A stretch of 23,672 bases of DNA, from contig CAAGLV010000138.1 in NCBI GenBank assembly GCA_900770875.1, forward strand, positions 1 through 23,672, given 5' to 3'. Below the pieces are notes generated by a model that saw only the letters and a program-made list of their open reading frames with translations, ran no database searches and was not told the origin of the DNA. This document shows, one piece after another, positions 14,067-21,778 of this stretch (the first letter of the stretch is position 1; the number at the start of each line of letters is the position of its first letter). The stretch is from Flavobacteriales bacterium. GTDB lineage: Bacteria; Bacteroidota; Bacteroidia; Flavobacteriales; Weeksellaceae. The position numbers and the translations under genes are program-made.

Positions 14067-14417
14067 TTAGTTTTTTAAGATTTCTTTAAAAAACGATTCA
14101 GAATCGTCGTCGAAAGTTGGTTTTTGTAATAATAACTGAGATATTTTTACAATTTTATCAAAATCATTTTGTGTAAAATATTCGCCAAAATGTTCGTGAC
14201 AAAAATTACCAATATTTCCTAAAACAACATTTATTTCTTCGTCGGCTAATTCGCCTTTTTGTTTCCAGCGCGTTCTAAATAAACTTGCTGCTAAATACGA
14301 TGCGATATCAATTAAATCGTCGATAGATATATTTTCTCCGTCGTTTAATTTAGCCATAATTAGGGCATCCATATCGCGGTAAATAATATCTTTTATTGTG
14401 ATGTTTTTTTCTTCCAT
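14067..14417 (-). CDS. Hypothetical small acidic protein (116 aa)
   Basis: Not recognised. A 116-residue, mainly helical, strongly acidic protein (many Asp and Glu, such as KPTFDDDSESFF near the C-terminus). No signal peptide or membrane segment is visible. There are helices around residues 30-50 (DDLIDIASYLAASLF) and 60-85. A TAATTTTG promoter element ends 17 bases before the ATG, so it is probably transcribed alone. The terminator it shares with the convergent gene starts at its stop codon. Its context suggests no partner. Confidence 0.65.
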   Translation of the reverse strand: MEEKNITIKDIIYRDMDALIMAKLNDGENISIDDLIDIASYLAASLFRTRWKQKGELADEEINVVLGNIGNFCHEHFGEYFTQNDFDKIVKISQLLLQKPTFDDDSESFFKEILKN

Positions 14418-14433
14418 TTGCTTAATTCTGTTG

Positions 14434-14441
14434 CAAAATTA
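14434..14441 (-). promoter_or_regulatory. -7 promoter element TAATTTTG for the 116-aa gene
   Basis: An exact TAnnTTTG match on the minus strand, ending 17 bases before the start codon at 14417. No upstream TTTG at the usual spacing is evident. Confidence 0.5.
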
Positions 14442-14547
14442 TAAATTTTCGGTAAATTTTTCGTTATTTAATAAACTGCTTTAGGACTATGTAAATAACT
14501 ATTTAAAAATATTTTTTAAACTTTTATAGTTTGTTGAAAAAAAAATC

Positions 14548-14555
14548 TAACTTTG
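14548..14555 (+). promoter_or_regulatory. -7 promoter element TAACTTTG for the 55-aa membrane protein
   Basis: An exact TAnnTTTG match 22 bases before the ATG at 14578. A TTTG at 14530-14533 precedes it at a gap of 14, which is shorter than the usual spacing. It supports the small gene as real. Confidence 0.5.
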
Positions 14556-14577
14556 CATCCCTAATGATTATTATATA

Positions 14578-14745
14578 ATGAAAAAAATAAGTTTACGAAT
14601 AACTTATGTTGTTTTAATATCAATTGCTTTATTATCTTTATATTATACCATAGCAATTAGTAATACAAATACATCGTTCTTAACCTTTATAGGATCATCA
14701 TTTTTACTTATCCTTTTAATGTTTAGGAAAGGCATAAAAAGATAA
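14578..14745 (+). CDS. Small two-helix membrane protein (55 aa)
   Basis: An ATG ORF of 55 codons. It has a basic start (MKKISLR), a first hydrophobic helix at about 8-28 (YVVLISIALLSLYYTIAI), a polar turn SNTNTS, a second helix at about 34-49 (FLTFIGSSFLLILLMF), and a basic end (RKGIKR). The positive charges at both ends predict a hairpin with both termini in the cytoplasm. The gene is preceded by an exact -7 promoter element and fills an otherwise empty gap between two minus-strand genes. No family is recognised. It ends 13 bases before the convergent pseudouridine synthase stop, and no terminator is seen between them. Confidence 0.6.
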   Translation: MKKISLRITYVVLISIALLSLYYTIAISNTNTSFLTFIGSSFLLILLMFRKGIKR

Positions 14746-14758
14746 TCTAATTAATGAT

Positions 14759-16441
14759 TTAAAGAGTAAAATTAGCATCTACTTCAAATCTCATTAATTC
14801 TTTGGTTTTAGGATGTGTAAATTCTAAATAAGCAGCATGTAAATGCAATCGATTTGCCTTTTTGCCATATAAATCATCACCAATTATTGGTGTATTTAAT
14901 CCTAAATGATGAGAGGCGTGCATACGTAATTGATGTGTTCTACCTGTAATTGGATAAAAATTAATTAAAGTTTTACTATCTTTACGTTTAATCACTTTAT
15001 ATTTTGTTTTAGCAGGTTTTCCGTGTTCGTAACAAACCATTTGTCGTGGACGATCGTCTAAATCTACGCGTAAAGGCAAATCAATTTCGCCTTCATCATC
15101 TTTCACAATTCCATCCAATAATGCAACATATTTTTTTTCAACTTTTCGCTTAATAAATTGTTGCTGCAATGCTTTATGCGTATCTTTATTTAAAGCTAAA
15201 ACCAAAATTCCTGATGTAGCCATATCTAGTCGATGAACAATTATAGGACCAGTAGCTTCCGGAAATTGGTATTTTATGCGGATGTAAACCGAATCTTTAA
15301 TTTCGATGCCCGGAACCGACAAAAATTCTTCGGGTTTATTTACCACAATTAGATCTTCGTCTTTATAAATAATTTCCATTTTATCGCCTGTATCGCATTG
15401 TTTAATTAATGGATTTTCGTCAATTTCTATTCCTTCAAGCATGTGGCCTAAAATGGGTTCGCATTTACCTGTACAAGCCGGATAATATTGATTATGTTTC
15501 TTTACTTCGGATTTTGGCGAATCGCCCCACCAAAATTCGGCCATACAAATTGGTTGCAAATCATTTAAAAAAGCATATTGTAATAATTTAGGCGCAGCAC
15601 ATTCTCCAGCGGCAGCAGGCGGTTGTTGAAACGCTGTATCTTTAAATATATCTCTTAAACCTTTTTTCGTTTGATATTGGTTAAGAAATTGATATTGATC
15701 GAACAATTGATTTTGTAAAGCGTTAGATTTTGTTCTGCGTTCCTCTTTTAGCTTGTTTATTTTATGCTCAAAACAATTAATTTCTTCGTTTAATCGATTA
15801 ATTTCTTGTTCTGTTTCTTGGTTTAGTTTTCTAAATTCGTATTTATCGCGTAAACTTTGTTTAATTAAATCGTCTTCGTAAGCAATAGCTTCGCTTTCAC
15901 TTAAAGTTGGTACAACTTCGTTTCGTTGTTTTTTACGCTCGTTTTTATTTTGTTTTAAAAGCTGTTTATAAGCTAAAATACGCTGTTCGGCATCGTTTTT
16001 ATAAGCAATAATTTGTTGTTTTAGGGCAAGATATTTCCCATCTTGTTCTAATTCTTCAACTAATTTATTTATCTCGTTTAAACGTTCTTCTTGCTGTAAA
16101 AAGAATCCATCTTTATTAAGCATATCAAAAACTGGTGGAACAAAATATTTATGTTGATTTGTATTAGCCAATTTTCCCGAAACTGCTGCAATAAATCCAA
16201 TTTCATTCTGATTATTTTTACAGACTAAAACGCCAAACATTTTACCAATTGGCGTTGTTTTATCAGTTGGATTTATTCCAAAATTATGATCAAAATCGGT
16301 TTGATGATTTAAATATTCTTTTAATTGTTCGCTCGCTAGTTTTGCGATAGGATGTGGTTCGTAATAAAAAGGATAATCAAACTTGGTTGGTAGCGTAAGA
16401 TGTTCGATTGGTTGTTTAAAACGTTGAAAATATTCTGACAT
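14759..16441 (-). CDS. RluA-family RNA pseudouridine synthase with long N-terminal extension
   Basis: A 560-residue protein. The last 210 residues form an RluA-type catalytic domain with the signature HRLDMATSG at 403-411 (catalytic Asp406), preceded by IIYKDEDLIVVNKPEEFLSVPG and followed by TGRTHQLRMHASH. The first 350 residues are unusual: an N-terminal domain (about 1-110), then a long charged helical stretch at about 116-245 that looks like a coiled coil, then a Cys/Trp-rich part with GECAAPKLLQYA (279-290), EFWWGDSP (302-309) and CTGKC (323-327). This long architecture is familiar from Bacteroidota and some gammaproteobacteria. The target RNA is unknown to me. The three cysteines could bind metal, but that is inference. 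A TAAATTTG element lies 20 bases upstream of the ATG. Confidence 0.88.
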   Translation of the reverse strand: MSEYFQRFKQPIEHLTLPTKFDYPFYYEPHPIAKLASEQLKEYLNHQTDFDHNFGINPTDKTTPIGKMFGVLVCKNNQNEIGFIAAVSGKLANTNQHKYFVPPVFDMLNKDGFFLQQEERLNEINKLVEELEQDGKYLALKQQIIAYKNDAEQRILAYKQLLKQNKNERKKQRNEVVPTLSESEAIAYEDDLIKQSLRDKYEFRKLNQETEQEINRLNEEINCFEHKINKLKEERRTKSNALQNQLFDQYQFLNQYQTKKGLRDIFKDTAFQQPPAAAGECAAPKLLQYAFLNDLQPICMAEFWWGDSPKSEVKKHNQYYPACTGKCEPILGHMLEGIEIDENPLIKQCDTGDKMEIIYKDEDLIVVNKPEEFLSVPGIEIKDSVYIRIKYQFPEATGPIIVHRLDMATSGILVLALNKDTHKALQQQFIKRKVEKKYVALLDGIVKDDEGEIDLPLRVDLDDRPRQMVCYEHGKPAKTKYKVIKRKDSKTLINFYPITGRTHQLRMHASHHLGLNTPIIGDDLYGKKANRLHLHAAYLEFTHPKTKELMRFEVDANFTL

Positions 16442-16461
16442 TTGTATTTGCTAATAGGTTG

Positions 16462-16469
16462 CAAATTTA
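16462..16469 (-). promoter_or_regulatory. -7 promoter element TAAATTTG for the long RluA-family gene
   Basis: An exact TAnnTTTG match on the minus strand, ending 20 bases before the start codon at 16441. No upstream TTTG partner is seen. Confidence 0.5.
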
Positions 16470-16584
16470 CTTTAATCTGATGAATTGTAATTACACATTA
16501 AAAATTAATCAGTTTTAAATGGATTTATGTAGGAATATTGCGGTATTTTGATATTTTTACAATCTTAAATTATTATAAAGAACT

Positions 16585-17454
16585 ATGGCTTCTGGAATTT
16601 TTGCAATATTAGATGATATTGCTGCTCTTATGGATGATGTTGCTGTTACAAGTAAAGTTGCTGCTAATAAAACGGCTGCAATTTTGGGTGACGATTTGGC
16701 TGTTAATGCGGAAAAAGCAACGGGTTTTGTTTCTTCGCGCGAATTACCTGTTTTATGGGAAATAACAAAAGGATCTTTTGTAAATAAAATTATTATCGTT
16801 CCAATAGCTTTGGCTTTAAATGTATTTTTTCCGGATGTAATAAAATACGTTTTAATTTTGGGTGGATTTTATTTAGCTTACGAAGGTGTCGAAAAAGTAA
16901 TCGAATATTTATTTCATCGTCAGCATTCAAATTCAAATGGAAGTGAAAATTCATTAGAAAGCGATCCGAAAGCCGAAAAAAAGAAAGTTAGAGCTGCAAT
17001 TACTACCGATTTTATCTTATCAATAGAGATTGTGATTATTGCTTTAAATACGGTTTTAGAACAATCATTATTACTTCAGGCAATTACGGTTTCAATAGTT
17101 GCTATTTTGGCTACAATAGGTGTTTACGGAATTGTAGCATTAATTGTACGTATGGATGATATGGGTTATGGTTTGATAAAAAAATCGAAAGGACAAGGAT
17201 TTCTTACATCTTTCGGAAAAACATTAATTAAAGGTTTACCTGTTGTAATTAAAGTTTTAGGTATTATTGGAACTGTTGCATTATTTATGGTTTCGGGAGG
17301 AATCTTTGAGCATAATATTGAATATTTACATCATTTATTACCTAATTTTCCTTCTTTGGCAAAACAAATAATTTTTGCATTAGTTGCAGGAATTTTTGTT
17401 ATTCTAATTACTAAAATTTTTAGTTTGATTAAAGGATTAGTTTCAGTTAAGTAA
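16585..17454 (+). CDS. DUF808/YedI-family inner-membrane protein
   Basis: A 289-residue polytopic membrane protein of the YedI/DUF808 family. The N-terminal stretch (MASGIFAILDDIAALMDDVA and the following AANKTAAILGDDLAVNA) is the family hallmark, with its repeated acidic DD pairs. Hydrophobic segments lie at about 65-100, 140-165, 165-190, 215-240 and 262-285. The family's function is unestablished to my knowledge. A central charged loop with NSNGSENS (about 115-140) should be cytoplasmic. A TATTTTTA element (16552-16559) lies 25 bases upstream as a possible -7 site. The gene is monocistronic and ends at a bidirectional terminator. Confidence 0.9.
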   Translation: MASGIFAILDDIAALMDDVAVTSKVAANKTAAILGDDLAVNAEKATGFVSSRELPVLWEITKGSFVNKIIIVPIALALNVFFPDVIKYVLILGGFYLAYEGVEKVIEYLFHRQHSNSNGSENSLESDPKAEKKKVRAAITTDFILSIEIVIIALNTVLEQSLLLQAITVSIVAILATIGVYGIVALIVRMDDMGYGLIKKSKGQGFLTSFGKTLIKGLPVVIKVLGIIGTVALFMVSGGIFEHNIEYLHHLLPNFPSLAKQIIFALVAGIFVILITKIFSLIKGLVSVK

Positions 17455-17472
17455 TTTTTTAGAGATAGAAAT

Positions 17473-17505
17473 AAAAAAGCTCATCATAATTTGATGAGCT
17501 TTTTT
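17473..17505. terminator. Bidirectional terminator between DUF808 and TlpA-like genes
   Basis: A 14-bp perfect stem (AAAAAAGCTCATCA / TGATGAGCTTTTTT) with a 5-base loop, so a T-run is present on either strand. It lies 18 bases after the DUF808 stop and 7 bases from the opposing stop. Confidence 0.92.
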
Positions 17506-17512
17506 AATTATT

Positions 17513-18076
17513 TTATTCAGCGATTAATTGATCTAATAAAGCATTAATTTCTTTATCGTTCCAATCTCTGTTTTTCGTTTCTTTTAAAACAATTTCACCT
17601 TTTTTGTTGATGATATAAGTTGTAGGGAAAACCTTTGGTAAGATGTTTATAGAAAGTGGACTTCCAGCTTCGTAAACAGGCATTGTATAATTGTTCTTTT
17701 CAAGAAAACTTGTAATTGTTTTTGGTTTATCTTGTATTGCAATTAAAACAAATTTTACTTTATCGCCTTTGGCTTCGTATAATTGCTGTATGCTTGGCAT
17801 TTCTTTTACGCAAGGTGGACACCAAGTTCCCCAAAAGTTTAAAAAGACAACTTCGCCCGAATTTTTTAGTTTTAATAAGTTTGTATTTTCGGCACCGTTA
17901 TAACCAATTAAATCGACATCATAATCTTGATCATTAATTTTTTCGTCTCTTGTACCAACAAGGTGCTGATCGCCTTCTATAGCTTCTTTTATTGATGTAC
18001 CGATAGGTGTAAACATAATCGCGATTAATGCAATTAAAACAACAATTGCTATGATGATTCTTTTATCAATTTTCAT
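17513..18076 (-). CDS. Membrane-anchored TlpA/ResA-like thiol-disulfide oxidoreductase
   Basis: A 187-residue thioredoxin-fold protein. An N-terminal hydrophobic helix (about 7-22) acts as signal or anchor, placing the domain in the periplasm. The active site is WCPPC (Cys86 and Cys89) in the context NFWGTWCPPCVKEMPS, typical of TlpA, ResA and CcmG reductases, which supply electrons for cytochrome c maturation or reduce periplasmic disulfides. The cis-Pro loop is at FPTTYII (about residue 155). No lipobox is seen. A candidate promoter is TACGTTTA at 18092-18099 with TTTG upstream at 18114-18117, at a gap of 14. The specific partner cannot be named; no cytochrome c assembly genes are nearby. 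Confidence 0.9.
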   Translation of the reverse strand: MKIDKRIIIAIVVLIALIAIMFTPIGTSIKEAIEGDQHLVGTRDEKINDQDYDVDLIGYNGAENTNLLKLKNSGEVVFLNFWGTWCPPCVKEMPSIQQLYEAKGDKVKFVLIAIQDKPKTITSFLEKNNYTMPVYEAGSPLSINILPKVFPTTYIINKKGEIVLKETKNRDWNDKEINALLDQLIAE

Positions 18077-18183
18077 GATTAAAAATTATATTAAACGTAT
18101 TTTTTTATCTATACAAAGATGAAAACAAAAACTAAATTGCCCAAATTATCCTAAGATAGTTTTTTAGAAGAAAAAAGAGGCGA

Positions 18184-18786
18184 TTAAGCCTCTAATTCTT
18201 TTGTATATTCTTCAATTAAAGTTAAGATTTCTGTAATGATATCTTGTCCGTGATTCTCTAAATAATAACGATCTAAATCTTCGATAAAATCATCTTTCGA
18301 ATATTTATCTGGATCCTTTTTAAAGCGATTTGTAAATTCCATTGCTTTTGCAGGACGTGGACCAAAGCGGAAAGCTTCTTCACCTTCAGGCGTTACCCCA
18401 ATAATAATTGGAACAGAAAAAGAACCATTTGTATGGTATTCTTCCATTAACTCTAGGTTTTCATCACGAAAAACAATTTTACATTCAATACCAATTGTTT
18501 CAGCTAATCGGTCTACAACTGGTACAATCTGAGAGGCATCTTCGCACCAACCTTCAGAAATAACTAAGAATTTGATTTCAGCATTAAAAGATTTAGCCTT
18601 TTTTTCCATTCCAGGATTGTATCTAAAATTCTTTCTGATATCTCTACTTTGCTTTAAATTAATCGCATAATAAGGCACTAATTCCTTTGGATCATCTAAT
18701 TCTATTTGTTTTTCTAGCTCATCTTCAATTTGTTCAAGATAATCCTCGAAGTTGTATCCGTTTTGGATGTATTTTAATAGTGACAT
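18184..18786 (-). CDS. Thioredoxin-family protein with single-Cys WCxD active site
   Basis: A 200-residue cytoplasmic protein. After an N-terminal helical region (1-65), a thioredoxin-like core contains EGWCEDASQ at 78-86 (Cys81), where thioredoxins have WCGPC. The second cysteine of CxxC is replaced, so it cannot form the usual active-site disulfide. The cis-Pro SVPIII (Pro126) is conserved. This matches my recollection of the Thioredoxin_9 type of protein, common in Firmicutes and Bacteroidota. A Cys residue at 102 (ECKIVF) is the only other one. The C-terminal 50 residues form an acidic helix. A TATATTTG element lies 20 bases before the ATG. A monothiol or scaffold role is possible; the function is unknown. 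Confidence 0.85.
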   Translation of the reverse strand: MSLLKYIQNGYNFEDYLEQIEDELEKQIELDDPKELVPYYAINLKQSRDIRKNFRYNPGMEKKAKSFNAEIKFLVISEGWCEDASQIVPVVDRLAETIGIECKIVFRDENLELMEEYHTNGSFSVPIIIGVTPEGEEAFRFGPRPAKAMEFTNRFKKDPDKYSKDDFIEDLDRYYLENHGQDIITEILTLIEEYTKELEA

Positions 18787-18805
18787 AAAATTCTATTTAT
18801 TTCGA

Positions 18806-18813
18806 CAAATATA
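18806..18813 (-). promoter_or_regulatory. -7 promoter element TATATTTG for the thioredoxin-family gene
   Basis: An exact TAnnTTTG match on the minus strand, ending 20 bases before the start codon at 18786. A TTG (18829-18827) lies upstream at a gap of 13. Confidence 0.55.
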
Positions 18814-18872
18814 GCCATTTTATATCCAACTACTTTGTATATACTGTGACATTCTTTGTCGTTAAAATTATT

Positions 18873-18880
18873 TAAATTTG
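18873..18880 (+). promoter_or_regulatory. -7 promoter element TAAATTTG of recG
   Basis: An exact TAnnTTTG match. Its last three bases are the TTG that opens a longer reading frame, so that TTG is promoter rather than start. The ATG is 18 bases downstream. TTTG at 18855-18858 lies upstream at a gap of 14. Confidence 0.6.
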
Positions 18881-18898
18881 CGATGTAAACACCAATTT

Positions 18899-21004
18899 AT
18901 GTATCGAAATCCTTTAAAGAAAACCATAGAATATTTGAAAGGTTGTGGGCCAGAACGTGCAAAATTATTGCAATCGGAATTGGGTATTTTTCGTTACGAA
19001 GATTTACTAAATTATTTTCCGTTCCGATACATCGATCGCTCTAAATATTATAAAGTTAGAGAAATTAGATCTACTTCTGCCGAAATACAATTAAAAGGAC
19101 AATTGGTAGATTTACGCGAAGTGAAACAAGGTAAAGTTAATCGTTTAGTTGGTAAATTTCAGGACGGAACCGGAACCTTAGATTTGGTTTGGTTTAAAAT
19201 TACTAAATGGCAAAAGGAAAAATTGCAAACCGATTTGTACAAAGAAATTGTTATTTATGGTAAGTTAAACGATTTTAATGGACATTATAGCATGGTACAT
19301 CCCGAAATCGAATTGGTTGACGATGCTAAAAAAATTCCGAACGGATTGTTTCCGGTATATTCGAGCACAGAAAAGTTACAAAAACGCGGAATAACAAATC
19401 GAATTGTTCAGAAAATGGTTGCTGCTATTTTCGAGGAACGTGTACCAATTTCCGAGAATTTACCTCAAAATTTAATCGATCATTTTAAATTAATGTCGAG
19501 AGAAAAGGCTTTGCAAACCATTCATTTCCCATCAAATTTAGAAGATTTAAAACAAGCCGAAAACAGATTAAAGTTCGAAGAATTTTTCTTTTTAAACTTA
19601 AGTGTTTTATCAAAAAAAATACAAAATAAAGCCAAAAATAAATCGAATGCTTTTCCATTAATTGGCGATTATTTTAATACATTTTATAACGAACATTTGC
19701 CATTTGAGCTAACTGGAGCACAAAAACGTGTAATTAAAGAAATTCGGTTAGATTTAAAACAACCTGCACAAATGAATCGACTGTTGCAAGGTGATGTTGG
19801 TTCGGGTAAAACAATGGTTGCATTATTATCGATGTTAATTGCTTTGGATAATGGATTTCAGGCAGCTTTAATTGCTCCAACCGAAATTTTAGCGCAGCAA
19901 CATTATAACAGTATTGTAGAAATGTTGGGTGATATGGAAGTTGAGGTTGCTCTTTTAACTGGCTCTATTACCAAGAAGAAACGAGAACCTATTTTAGAAA
20001 ATTTGGCAAGTGGTAAACTACAAATAATTATCGGAACGCATGCATTGTTAGAAGATACAGTAGTTTTTAAAAATTTAGGATTGTCTATTATCGATGAACA
20101 ACATCGTTTTGGAGTTGCTCAGCGTGCTAAATTTTGGAGAAAAGCTGCTTTTCCTCCTCATGTTTTAGTTATGACGGCAACACCAATTCCACGTACTTTA
20201 TCGATGACTTTGTATGGTGATTTAGATGTTTCGGTAATCGATGAATTACCACAAGGAAGAAAACCTATAAAAACGATTTCTAAAACAGATGCTCATCGTT
20301 TGAAATTATTTAGTTTTATGAAATCGGAAATAGATAAAGGTCGTCAAATTTATGTGGTTTATCCGTTAATCGAAGAATCTGAAAAATTAGATTTGAAAGA
20401 TTTAATGGATGGTTTTGAATCGATTTCGAGAGAATTTCCTTTACCTAAATATGCAGTTGGAATTGTGCACGGAAAGCAAAAGCCAGCAGATAAAGAATTC
20501 GAAATGCAACGATTTAAACGAGGCGAAACGCAAATCTTAGTCGCGACAACTGTAATAGAAGTTGGTGTTAATGTACCAAATGCTTCGGTTATGATAATCG
20601 AAAATGCTGAACGTTTTGGATTATCTCAATTGCATCAGTTAAGAGGTAGAGTTGGACGTGGAGCGGAGCAATCGTATTGTATTTTAATGGTTGGCGGTAA
20701 ATTAAACCCAATTTCGCAACGTAGAATTGATGCGATGTGCGAAACGAGTGATGGATTTAAATTAGCCGAAATTGATTTAGAACTACGTGGCCCAGGAGAT
20801 ATGATGGGAACGCAACAAAGTGGTGTATTAGATTTTAAATTAGCAGATATAACAAAAGATAAAAATATTTTGAAGGCTTCGCGTACTTGTGTAGAACATA
20901 TTTTAAAACACGATCCTTTGCTTGAACATGAAATAAATCGTCCTGTAAAAGAATATTTTTTAACGCATTTAAAAGAAAAAATCGGTTGGAGTCAAATTTC
21001 TTAA
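18899..21004 (+). CDS. recG: ATP-dependent DNA helicase RecG
   Basis: Remodels stalled replication forks and branched DNA in the cytoplasm. From the chosen ATG the protein is 701 residues, close to E. coli RecG (693). An N-terminal wedge/OB domain covers about 1-230. The SF2 motifs are present: Walker A GDVGSGKT (298-305), DEQHRFG (399-405; DEQH form of motif II), TATPIPRT (426-433), and QLRGRVGRG (580-588). The last region, with SDGFKLAEIDLELRGPGDMMGTQQSG, is the RecG/TRG-like C-terminal element. The frame is open up to 18878 (TTG), but a -7 promoter element occupies those bases. The gene stands alone; no spoT or rpoZ neighbour is present here. Confidence 0.97.
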   Translation: MYRNPLKKTIEYLKGCGPERAKLLQSELGIFRYEDLLNYFPFRYIDRSKYYKVREIRSTSAEIQLKGQLVDLREVKQGKVNRLVGKFQDGTGTLDLVWFKITKWQKEKLQTDLYKEIVIYGKLNDFNGHYSMVHPEIELVDDAKKIPNGLFPVYSSTEKLQKRGITNRIVQKMVAAIFEERVPISENLPQNLIDHFKLMSREKALQTIHFPSNLEDLKQAENRLKFEEFFFLNLSVLSKKIQNKAKNKSNAFPLIGDYFNTFYNEHLPFELTGAQKRVIKEIRLDLKQPAQMNRLLQGDVGSGKTMVALLSMLIALDNGFQAALIAPTEILAQQHYNSIVEMLGDMEVEVALLTGSITKKKREPILENLASGKLQIIIGTHALLEDTVVFKNLGLSIIDEQHRFGVAQRAKFWRKAAFPPHVLVMTATPIPRTLSMTLYGDLDVSVIDELPQGRKPIKTISKTDAHRLKLFSFMKSEIDKGRQIYVVYPLIEESEKLDLKDLMDGFESISREFPLPKYAVGIVHGKQKPADKEFEMQRFKRGETQILVATTVIEVGVNVPNASVMIIENAERFGLSQLHQLRGRVGRGAEQSYCILMVGGKLNPISQRRIDAMCETSDGFKLAEIDLELRGPGDMMGTQQSGVLDFKLADITKDKNILKASRTCVEHILKHDPLLEHEINRPVKEYFLTHLKEKIGWSQIS

Positions 21005-21101
21005 TTCTGTTATTGTTAAAATTTAATTTTTGGCATAGTTTATGAAATATACTATTTAACAACTTTTTAACAATTTGTTGAATCAATTAAACTTTTACAT
21101 T

Positions 21102-21260
21102 ATGAGATATTTTAACACTAGCAACGTAAAATCGCTTCAAGGAGTAGAAATCGAAGGAAACTCTATTTGGATTTTTAATCATCATAAAAATTTGATGATT
21201 CTTACTAAAGATCACCAAATCACATCAAAACCAAATGTAATTTTTCAGCGAGCAAGATAA
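21102..21260 (+). CDS. Hypothetical small protein (52 aa)
   Basis: A 52-codon ATG ORF between recG and a clear terminator. The product (starting MRYFNTSNVKSLQGVEIEG and ending VIFQRAR) is basic, mostly predicted beta-strand, and has no signal peptide, membrane helix or cysteine. No family is recognised. Its codon use resembles that of its neighbours, and the terminator at 21288 begins 27 bases after its stop, which would be pointless without a transcribed unit here. The frame continues upstream to a TTG at 21075, but the ATG is preferred. It may be co-transcribed with recG (gap 97 bases), since no terminator lies between. Confidence 0.5.
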   Translation: MRYFNTSNVKSLQGVEIEGNSIWIFNHHKNLMILTKDHQITSKPNVIFQRAR

Positions 21261-21287
21261 AATTAAAAAGTATGAAAAATCTTGAAT

Positions 21288-21323
21288 AAAAGCGAATTAG
21301 ATGTTAATTTAATTCGCTTTTTT
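21288..21323 (+). terminator. Rho-independent terminator after the recG/52-aa unit
   Basis: A 12-bp stem AAAAGCGAATTA / TAATTCGCTTTT with a 10-base loop, followed by a T-run. Confidence 0.85.
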
Positions 21324-21778
21324 ATTTCATGTATCTACTGTTAAATTTTTAAAATAAGGTTTGTTTAAATTAATGATTATTTCTACTTAAGAGTATTGTT
21401 TTTTAATCTAAAAATGGTCTTTTTATCTTTTTTAAAATGTTAGTTCTTCTTTTAAATAGTGTATTAACATTTATTTAAATCAATGATAATTAATGTTATA
21501 TCTATTATAAAATCTTATTTTATTTAAATATAACTTTTTAAAGATTTCTATTTTTGCATTGTTTTTAAGATAAATAAAGATTTCTATAAAACGATTTATA
21601 AACTATGCTTATAGTTGTATTGTAATTTATGATAATTATAGTTTTAGGGAATAAAGCCTTGTTTTTCAAGTATCATAAATATTTATTATAACTCATAGAT
21701 TTTATAGATTTGATTTATAAAGTAAGTCGTTCTACATTTGTCTCATCAAAACAAGTTAAATAAATAAACTAAGATAAA
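21324..21778. other. AT-rich gene-free region upstream of the catalase gene
   Basis: About 455 bases of very AT-rich DNA without a convincing ORF. It holds an orphan -7 match TATTTTTG (21549-21556), a small hairpin AACTAT-GCTT-ATAGTT (21601-21616), and the catalase promoter at its end. If the orphan element is used, the catalase mRNA would carry a leader of over 200 bases. No riboswitch is recognised. Confidence 0.5.
21709..21740 (+). promoter_or_regulatory. Catalase promoter (TTTG - 20 - TACATTTG)
   Basis: TTTG at 21709-21712 and TACATTTG at 21733-21740 are separated by 20 bases. This is the best full match to the Bacteroidota promoter in the window. The ATG is 38 bases downstream. An ATAGATTTTAT stretch (21695-21705) abuts the upstream element. 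Confidence 0.7.

Noticed and set aside
15409..15591. Plus-strand frame of 60 codons opposite the long RluA-family gene
   Set aside because: It is antisense to the conserved Cys/Trp-rich region, with no start signal and no domain.
18878..18898. Upstream TTG extension of recG
   Set aside because: The TTG is the end of an exact TAAATTTG promoter element, and the ATG at 18899 gives the normal RecG N-terminus.
21177..21200. Inverted repeat AATCATCA / TGATGATT
   Set aside because: It lies inside the 52-residue ORF, lacks a T-run, and is likely chance in AT-rich coding DNA.
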